From Hippopus hippopus (Eukaryota > Mollusca > Bivalvia > Cardiida > Cardiidae), in assembly GCA_946811185.2 (NCBI GenBank), contig OX328107.1, positions 28,169,587 through 28,233,586 of the forward strand: DNA of 64,000 nucleotides, written 5' to 3'. Of this stretch, positions 49,201 through 58,200 are shown in pieces (position 1 is the stretch's first letter; the number at the start of each line of letters is the position of its first letter). The notes under the pieces were generated by a model that did not search any database, was not told the origin of the DNA, and saw nothing but the letters and a program-made list of their open reading frames with translations. A program made the position numbers and the translations under genes.

Positions 49201-52200
49201 GGGTCGTTAAAAGTCAGGATTGTGTCGTTAAGAGTTAATTAGCATTCTCATGTTTTAACTACACTGAAGAAACAGGGTTTTGACAATATTGAAAACATTG
49301 CGGTTAAGGAGAACATGCTGGTAACGAGCATGTTCTCCTTTTTCCACAAAGTTTTCAACTTTTTTGGAGACAAATCCTATAGTTTGAGCAATATCTAATG
49401 TGTTGCCCTGAAATAGTTTCAATTTGGACCAGTCTAAAATATTTGTCATGTGGTCAAGAGTTAGCCCTTCACCATACAATCCTGAGTTTCAATGAAAAGA
49501 GCCATATTGAAATTGTCTTCTCTGCAAATGATTTCAATATGGAGGAGTCTAAAATTTTGCCTTCTGGTTAACTCTTTACCAAACGATAAAAGTTCAGACT
49601 TGTCCAAATTGAAAGCATTTGCAGACGACAAGTTAAGTGTGACTTAAAAATTGAAATTTGCTGTTGGCAGAGAAGAAAACATTGTGGGAAAAGAACCAGC
49701 ATTTTCTTCTTTTCCGACATTGTTTTCAAAAGACCTTCTTCCTCAGGGTCGTTAAATCTCGGGATTGTGTGGTAAAGGGTTAAGAGATAATGCAGCAAAA
49801 AATTTGCTTGTCGTTGCTAGGTGAAAAACCTGGTATTCTTCTCTTAGATTTAAATTGCTTTGCTATAACCTGCTTTTTTTTTTACTTTTGAAAGCTGTCT
49901 TTGTTTGATTAACCCTTTACCATATGACAAAATTTTGGACTTGTTCAAGTTGAAAGCACTTGCAGGCGACAACTCAAATGTTGCTAAAAAGGGAAAAGTT
50001 GTCTGAGAAAGGGTAGAAAACATTGTGGGAAATGGAGAAAATGCTGGTAATCAGCATTTTCTCCTTTTCCCACAATTTTTTCAAAAGCATTCTTCCTCAG
50101 GGTCATTAAAACTCAGGATTGTGTGGCAAAGGGTTGAGCATTTTTCTAGTAGTAGTAATTTCTAGCTCAACTGAGCATAAAATGATCACCTGGAGCTTTT
50201 TGAATGGGGCACATATAGACATAGTACTTGTGACATACTCCACATTGTCTCCATGGGATTATTTAGTGCTTCCAAAAGCATGTTTTAAGTGCTGTTAACT
50301 CTTTACCAAACGACAAAATTGTAGACTGGCACAAATTGAGAGCATTTGCAGACGACAAAGAAAAGGTGGCCCAAATGATAAATTTGTCTTTGATTGGAGA
50401 CAATACATTGTGAGAAAATGCTGGTTACCAGCATTTCCTCCTTTTCCCACAATGTTTTCAAAATCCTTCTTTCACTTGCTCACTACAAGTTGGGATTGTG
50501 TGGTAAAGGGTTAACTCTCTTATACAGGTGACAGAACTTTAGACTTGTCTGTTATACATTTGCAGCTGATCAAATGATGGAATCTTTCTTTGGAAAGATA
50601 GAAGATGCTTTGAGGGAAAAAGAGAAAATCCTTCGAGGTCAGGATCATAAAAAGATGGGATTATTTTTGAAAGAGTTTACAGACTCATATTGAACCTCTT
50701 TGTCTTTTCAGTTTTAGAATCAAAAGAGAGAATTCAAACAGGAGTATACCGTTTCAAAGGAAAAACTGGGTCATTTCTACACGTTAGATCAACATGTTTC
50801 AGTTTTCGCAATCCATGGACCAAAGAAGTGGAATATATTGTTTGTACCAACTCTGTTGTTCCGTAAGTGGAATTACCATGAACTTTTGTATTGTAGCTTG
50901 GCTATTTTCAAAGAAAACATGAGGTATTGCCATAGCCCTGCCTTAAGTGGCCCATACATGCTCAAACTTTTCCATCAGTAATATTGGTCTGAATATTACT
51001 GACAGTTTAATGTTTGCCCTACACACAATATATATATTGTGCAATATTTAGTTCATGCCCAACTGTCACAATGGATGGATTAATCGCACTGGCACAGGCT
51101 CTAGCTTTGAAGCTGAAAATGCCAAAAAGAAACGAAAATGGGCATAAAAAGTGGTTCCAGCAGAAGACTAAATTTGGCCAAACTATGTTATTAAAAGAAC
51201 TGCAGGGCAATGAGCCAGAGGACTAAAAAACTATTTAAGAATGGACGGAGACGCATTCGATGAACTTCTGGCATTGCTAGTCGCCTCTGATAGTCAAACA
51301 AGATATGGTGATGCGTGCTGCCGTATCACTGGCAGAGCAACTTTCCATAACGCTTCAATATTTTGCAACTAGAAATACTTTTGAAGACCTCAAGTGTAAA
51401 TTGTTTGATGGTTTGCACAAAAAAATATCTACTTGAAACAGCTCCATCAATATTTTACATCAATACTTTTAGGTCATCAGTATTGCCTATACACGATAAA
51501 AAAAAAGCGTCAAATACTTTGATGTCAATACAATTGATGGAAAAGTTTGAGCATGTATGGGCCACTGTAGACTATGTTGTTGTGTTTTAATAACTTTGAC
51601 ATTTTCTCATACCTCTGTAATCACGGAAGATATTTAATTCAAACTTGAGCTACTTCTTAACTACCAAAAGTGGAACCCATAACAGAAAAACATATTACCC
51701 TCAATTTTTTTTCCCTTTTCTTATGTTGATTTTTTTCTGCCAATGCAGCCAAATGTTAGCACCCGCATATTGTGCCGATGTTTTTCTTTAATTCTGTCTT
51801 CAAGAGTTTGAACCCCATTCTGGTTCATGGGTAGAAAACATTGTCTGGAAAGGAGAAAATCATGCTCACCAGCATTTTTTCCTTTTCCCAGTATTTTCAA
51901 AAGTCTTCCTCCTCAAGGCTGTTAAAACTTGGAATGTGTGGTAAAGGCTTATTGTAGCTCAGATGATGAAACTTGTTTTAGAAAGGATAGAAAACATGTT
52001 TGGAAAAGGAGAAAGAGCTGGTTACCAGCATTTTTACTTTTCCAGAAATGTTTTGAAAGTTTTTTTCCTCATTATCATTAAATCTCTGGATTGTTTGGTA
52101 AATGGTGTAACTCTTTACCATGCAACACAATTTTGGACTTGTCCAAATTGAAAGCATTTGCAGACGACAAAATAAATGTGACTCAAAAATTGAAACTTGA

Positions 52201-55200
52201 CTTTAAAAGAGTAAAAAACATTGTGGGAAAAGGAGAAAATGCTGGTAACCAGCATTTTCTCCTTTTCCCACAATGTTTTCAGAATGCTTCTTCCTCTGGG
52301 TCGTAAAAACCAGGGATTGTTTGGTAAAGGGTTAACTCTTTACCATGCTACACAATTTTGGACTCGTCAAAAGCAAACATTTGCTGACTACAAATTAAAC
52401 CATGCTCGAATTGTGGAGGTTGTCTTTGATAGGGTAGAAAACATTGTGCTGGCTTTCTGCATTTACTCCTTTTCCCACAATGTTTCCAAAAGCTTTCTGT
52501 CTGAGAGTTGTTAAAAGTTGAGATTGTGTGGTAAATGGTTTAACTTTGTGTGGTAGATGGTTTAACTTTGTGTTTTCTATTACAGAATTGAAGAAGTCAC
52601 CAGCTCAGGTCAAGGTTATGAGAGCAGTGCAGGTGTCATGTCCATAGATACAGACTGTTCAGTAACTGATAGTGGTATGTAACTTATTTAACCCGTACTT
52701 TGTCTGCTGCAAATGCTTTCTGAAATTTGTAGTCTGGCACAAAGTTAAATTTAATTGTAATTTATCACCTAACCTTTCAGGCTTATTGTAGTCTAATAAA
52801 CAGTGGAACATGTGACAGAAAAAGGATATGGAAATTCCTTTTTCATACACCTAAAGAGTCAGCATTGTCCATCTGTATCAATACGTTTGTCTGTCTGTCT
52901 CTATGCTGTTTCTTGTGTATCTACCTCCTCGTAAGTTTTAATCAGAGCTCTTTTTTTCTTTACACACAATGTTTTCAAACCTTTAAAAGAAAACTTTCAT
53001 CATTTGCACCCCATTTTACTTGTTGGCTGCCAATACTTTAATTGTGGACAAGATTAAAATTTTGTAGTCTAGAAAAAAGTTGAGAGTTGGTGAAAAACAA
53101 TTTGTTTCTTTTGTGTAGGTAGTACAACAACCCAAGAAAAGGTATTGGTTCCAGGGCTACCAGGTGGCACACGCCCGGGGGCAGGCAGAATTGGGCGACA
53201 GATTGCCTTAGAAATGTTGGAAGGTTCAAGGTAAAGAGAAATACTCAGCTTAATAAAAGAAATGAAGGTTGTCAATGTGTACAGCAGTTGAAACTAGGTT
53301 TTACATTTTAGCTTTCCTGGACAACTTCCCCCCCCCCCAAAAAAAAAAAAAAGAAATAAAAAATAGAAAAAGAGTAGGAAAAACAATCTTTTATCCATAA
53401 CAGGAATTTGATCTGACCCAACCACCTCATTTGATAACAAGGTCATAATTGTTTTGGTCTTATTCCTTTAACCTACATATTTTTAGTTCTTCTGAACACT
53501 AAGTGCTCAAGGTGAACATTTGTGATCCTTTTATGTCCTTTGTGCTTTGTCCGTCATACGGGTGTCAACAGTTACCTTGTATGCACTCTGGAGACCTCAT
53601 TTTTGTCCAATATGCTTGAAAAGTGGTCAGAATGTTTGTCTTTTTGCTATCTCAGACATGTTTGAAATTGGGTCATGTCAGGTCAAAAAGTCGGTCTCTG
53701 GGGCAAATCTTAGAATAACCCTGAGTGCACTGTAGAGGCTACATTTTCTGTCCCATACTCATGAAAATTTGTTCAAATATTTGTTTGATGACATTTTGGA
53801 CAAGTTCTAAATTGGGTCACATGGAGTCAAAAAGTAGGTCACCGGGGCAAATCTTAGAATAACCTTGTTTGCACTGGAGAGGCCACATTTTCAGTCCCAT
53901 ACTCATGAAAAGTGGTCAGAATGGTCTTGATGACATCTCTGACAACTTTGAAAATGGGTGATATCTATTCAAAAAGTAGGTCAATGGGACAAATTTGGGG
54001 AAAACCTTGTGTGCACTCAAAGCCACATTTTCAGTCCTGTACTCATGAAATTGGGATAGAATGTTTGTGCTCATGATATCTTGTATAATTTGAAAATTTG
54101 GTCACCTCAGGTCAAAAATAGGTGACTTGGTCAAATCTTAGAAAAACTTAAAAATTGGTTAGAATGTTTGTCTGGATGACATCTTGGACAGGTTCTAAAT
54201 TAGGTCACATGGAGTCAAAAAGTAGAGCACATGGGCAAGTCTTAGAAATTCCTGTGTGCACTGTGTAGGCCACATTTTCAGTCCCATACTCATTAAAAGT
54301 GGTCAGAATGCTTGTCTTGATGACAGCTTAGACAAGTTTGACATTGGGTAATGTCTAGTTTAAAAGTAGGTCACTGGGACAAATTTTAGGAAAACCTTGT
54401 GTGCACTCAAGGCCACATTTCAGTCCCATACTTATGAAATTTGGACAGAATGTTTGTGCTTATGATATCTTGTACAAGTTAAAAATTATGTCGGGTCAAA
54501 AAAAGGTGACTCAGGCAAATCTTAGAAAAACTTAAAAAAATTGTCAGAATATTTGTCTTGATGACATCTTGGACAAGTTGTAAATTAGGTCACATGGATA
54601 TTTCACACAATGTTTTCAAAAGCCTATTTCCTCAGGATCATTAAAACTCAGGCTTGTATGGTAGAAGGTTAACCTATGTAATTATGTTACACTTTCAGGA
54701 ATTCCAGATCTCCACAAGTTGTCGACAGCACTGACAATACAAACAATGATGTTTATGAATCACAGGTGAGTGATGGTTTTGTTTTTATTAGCTTGGCTCT
54801 TTTCGAAGAAAACAAATTATTGTCATAGACAAGGCATTGTCGTCATCGTGCAAAAACTTCGACATTTTGTGATATCTCTGTTATTATTGGAGATATTTAT
54901 TTCAAACTTGGATGAGTTGTTAACTATCAATAAGAGAACTCATACAACAGGGGGAGGTAAGCATCAAAATGTTTTTGATACAGTAATGCCCCTTTTTTGA
55001 TTTAGAATTTTCACTGAAAATCAAGCACTTGCAGCCGAGCTTTGGCACCCACATGCGGTGCTCTTGTTAACTCTTTACTAGATTATAAAATTTCAAACCT
55101 TTTCAAATAGAAAGCATTAGCAGATGACAGATTAATTTTGGCTCAATTGCTGCCATTTGTCTTTGAAAGAGTGGAAACATTGTGAGAAGAGGAGAAACTT

Positions 55201-58200
55201 CTTGTTACCAGCATTTTCTTCTTTTTCCAAGATGTTTTCAGAAACCTCCGTGCTCAGGGTCCTGAAAGCAAGAGATTGACTGCTAACTCTTTACCACACA
55301 ACAACAACATAGACTTGTCCAAGATGAACCCATTTTTAGGAGACAAATAAAATGTTACTCAAAACATGATTTTTGTCATTTTAGCTCTTTACCAAACAAT
55401 CCCGGGTTTTAACGACCCTTGAAGAAAAGCCTTTTGAAAACATTGTGGAAAAAGGAGAAAATGCTGGTAACCAGCATTTTCTCCTTTTCCCACAATGTTT
55501 TCTACTCTATCAAGGACAAATTCTACCATTTGAGCCATCTTTAATTTCTTGTCTGCAAATGCTTTCAATTCGGACCAGTCCAGAATTTTGTTGTTTGGTA
55601 AAGAGTTAAGGAAAGAAAACATTGTGGGGAAAGGAGAAAATGCTGGTTACCAGTATTTTCTCCTTACCCACAATGTTATCAAAAGGCTTCTTTCCCAGGT
55701 TTGTTAGAAGTTTTGATTGTGTGTTAAACATTTAACTCTTTGCCACATGCCAAAATTTTAAACTAAATTGAATCACAAAAGTTTAGATTGGTTTGTAATG
55801 TAAGGAAAGACAACAACTTAGGCCTCCTTAGGATTATGAAACTAAATATCCCTTGGAAAGTGTACCAAATTTCAATCTTGTCCTAATTGAAAGCATTTGC
55901 AGATGATAAATTAAATGTGGCCTAAATGATGATTTCAATATTCAAAAGGGTAGAAAGCAATGTGGTAAAAGGAGAAAATGCTGGCTACTGGCGTTTCTCC
56001 TTTTACCACAATGTTTCCAAAAGATTTCTTCCTCAGGGTCATTAAAACTCGGGATTTTGTGGTTAAGGGTTAAATGTGATTCAAATGATGAGATTTGCCT
56101 CTAAACGTTTAGAAAACTTTGTGGAAAAAGCAGAAAAATCCTTATTATCTGCATTTTCTCCTTTTCCCATAATGTTTTCTGCCCCAGGGTCATTATAACT
56201 CTTGACTATGTGGTGAAGGGGTAATAGTTAAACATTTTCCTTTACAGATTCCAATAGCTCAAAAACATCAACCTATCCTACCAGGAAGTTCACAAAGTAG
56301 TCGAGGTTTGCTATAGATTCAGTTTAGTGTTTTTTATTGTGATTTTCAGCTCCATTGGCTAAAGGCCAGTGAAAATGCTGGTTGCCTTGGCAAAAAAAAC
56401 TGAAAAATATTGAAAATGTTTAAAAATCTTTTCGTCCAAAACCAAAATGCCCAGGGCTACCAAATTTGGCATGGGCATGAAGCTTTATCTAATGGACCTC
56501 TACCAAGTTTCTTCAACTTATAGACCTGGGATCAAAATTAGCCCTATCCCTGGGGTCACTAGTTTTACATGGGTTGATATGGTGAAAACTTTAGGAATCT
56601 TCTTGTTTCCTAGCCTTAAGGCTTAGGGCTACCAAATTTGTATGTAGCTTTATCTAGTGGATCTCTACCAAGATGGCCCAAATTATAGCCTGGGGTCAAA
56701 TTTGGGCCTGCCCTGGGGGTCACAGTATCACATAGGTTTATATGGAGAAAACTTTAAAAATCTTACTGCTCTTAGCCATTAGGCCTAGGGCTACCAAATT
56801 TTGCATGTAGCTTTAGCCAGTGGGCATCTACCAAGACTGCTCAAACTATAGCCTTGAGGTCAAATTTGGCCCCGCACTGGTGGTCACAAGTTTTACATGG
56901 GTTGATATCATGAAAACTTTACAAATCTAATAGTTCCTAACCATGAGACCTAGGGCCACCAATTCATGCATATATAGTTATCAAATGGACATCTACCAAG
57001 ATTGTTCAAATCATAGGCTTAGAGTCTTAATTGGCCCCGCCCCACAAGTGACAAGATAAACATAAACTTACATTTTGAAAACTTTAAAAATCTTCTTGCT
57101 TTTAACCGTGAGCTATAGATGTAATATTTTGTGAGTGTTTGTATCAAATAGGCCTTTCCCAAAATTGGCCCAACCCCATGGGTCTGTGCTTATAGAATGA
57201 AAATTTTAAAAATCGGCTTGCTCCAAACCATAAATCCTAAGCCTACCTAATTTTTGCACATAGCTTCATGTTGTGGTTCACTTCTAATTTTGTTCAAATT
57301 TAGTCCTGGGATTGAAATTAGCCCTTCCTTAGGGGTCTCATGTTTTACAGGGCCTTTTTATTGAGGAAACTTTGAAAATGTTCTTGTTTATAACCATACA
57401 TTCTAGACCTGTATTATTTGGTATGGTGCTTATTTTGTGTACCTCTACCAGGATTCAAGTAATTATAACTTTGTGGTCAAAAATGGCCTTGCCCCATTAT
57501 CTTTCTCATGGGCTTTTAGTGAGATGACTTTATATGTCTTCTAGTTTGAAACAAATTAGCCAAGAATTATTATGTTTGGCATGTGGAGTTTGTACTTATT
57601 AGCCAGTGGATAGATACAGGGCCATCATGGCCCTCTTGTTTACAAATATTATTGAAGCTTGACTGGTTTAGTGTGATAAAACCTGTCTTTTCTGTCCAAT
57701 TCAGTGTAGCCAATCAGAAGTTGTGCTTTTCAAATGTAGAAAATCTTGGAGAATTACACTAAGAATGTTCTTAGGAATGGTTGGTTAATACAGACCCTCG
57801 TTGTGCATGAAGGGAAAGGTAATAAATTCCAAAAGTTTTTCATCTGAGATTTTCTTTATTTCAGTCATGAATCCCACATTGGGACGTGCTAGTACCCCGT
57901 TCAATAGCGGACCCAATGGTGTCAACATTCCAGCCACAGGATCTGAAGGTACAGTTGAGTTCTAGTAATTGATTGTTTGTCATTTAGATCACAGTAAACA
58001 CTACAGAGCCCTTGCTTATAAAACTTTAGTCCATGCTCAAACTTAAGTCTAATTATCCTTAGAACAGTTTAAAATTTAACCCTTAGGCTGCTAAGTGCAA
58101 TTCACTGACCCTTTGCTGATAGTGTAGATCAAGATCAGACTGCACAGAATGTTCAGTCTGATCTTGGATCTATACTGTCCGATAAGGAGATACTCACAAA

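Larger units (their letters stand above)
50894..51772 (+). mobile_element. Helitron-like element (AGCTTGGCTATTTTC type) carrying the Harbinger copy
   Basis: Starts 32 bp after the exon G donor. Continuous with its family on both sides of the Harbinger insertion (GCCATAGCCCTG before, TTTGACATTTTCTC after). Ends GCACCCGCATATTGTGCC. Confidence 0.62.
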
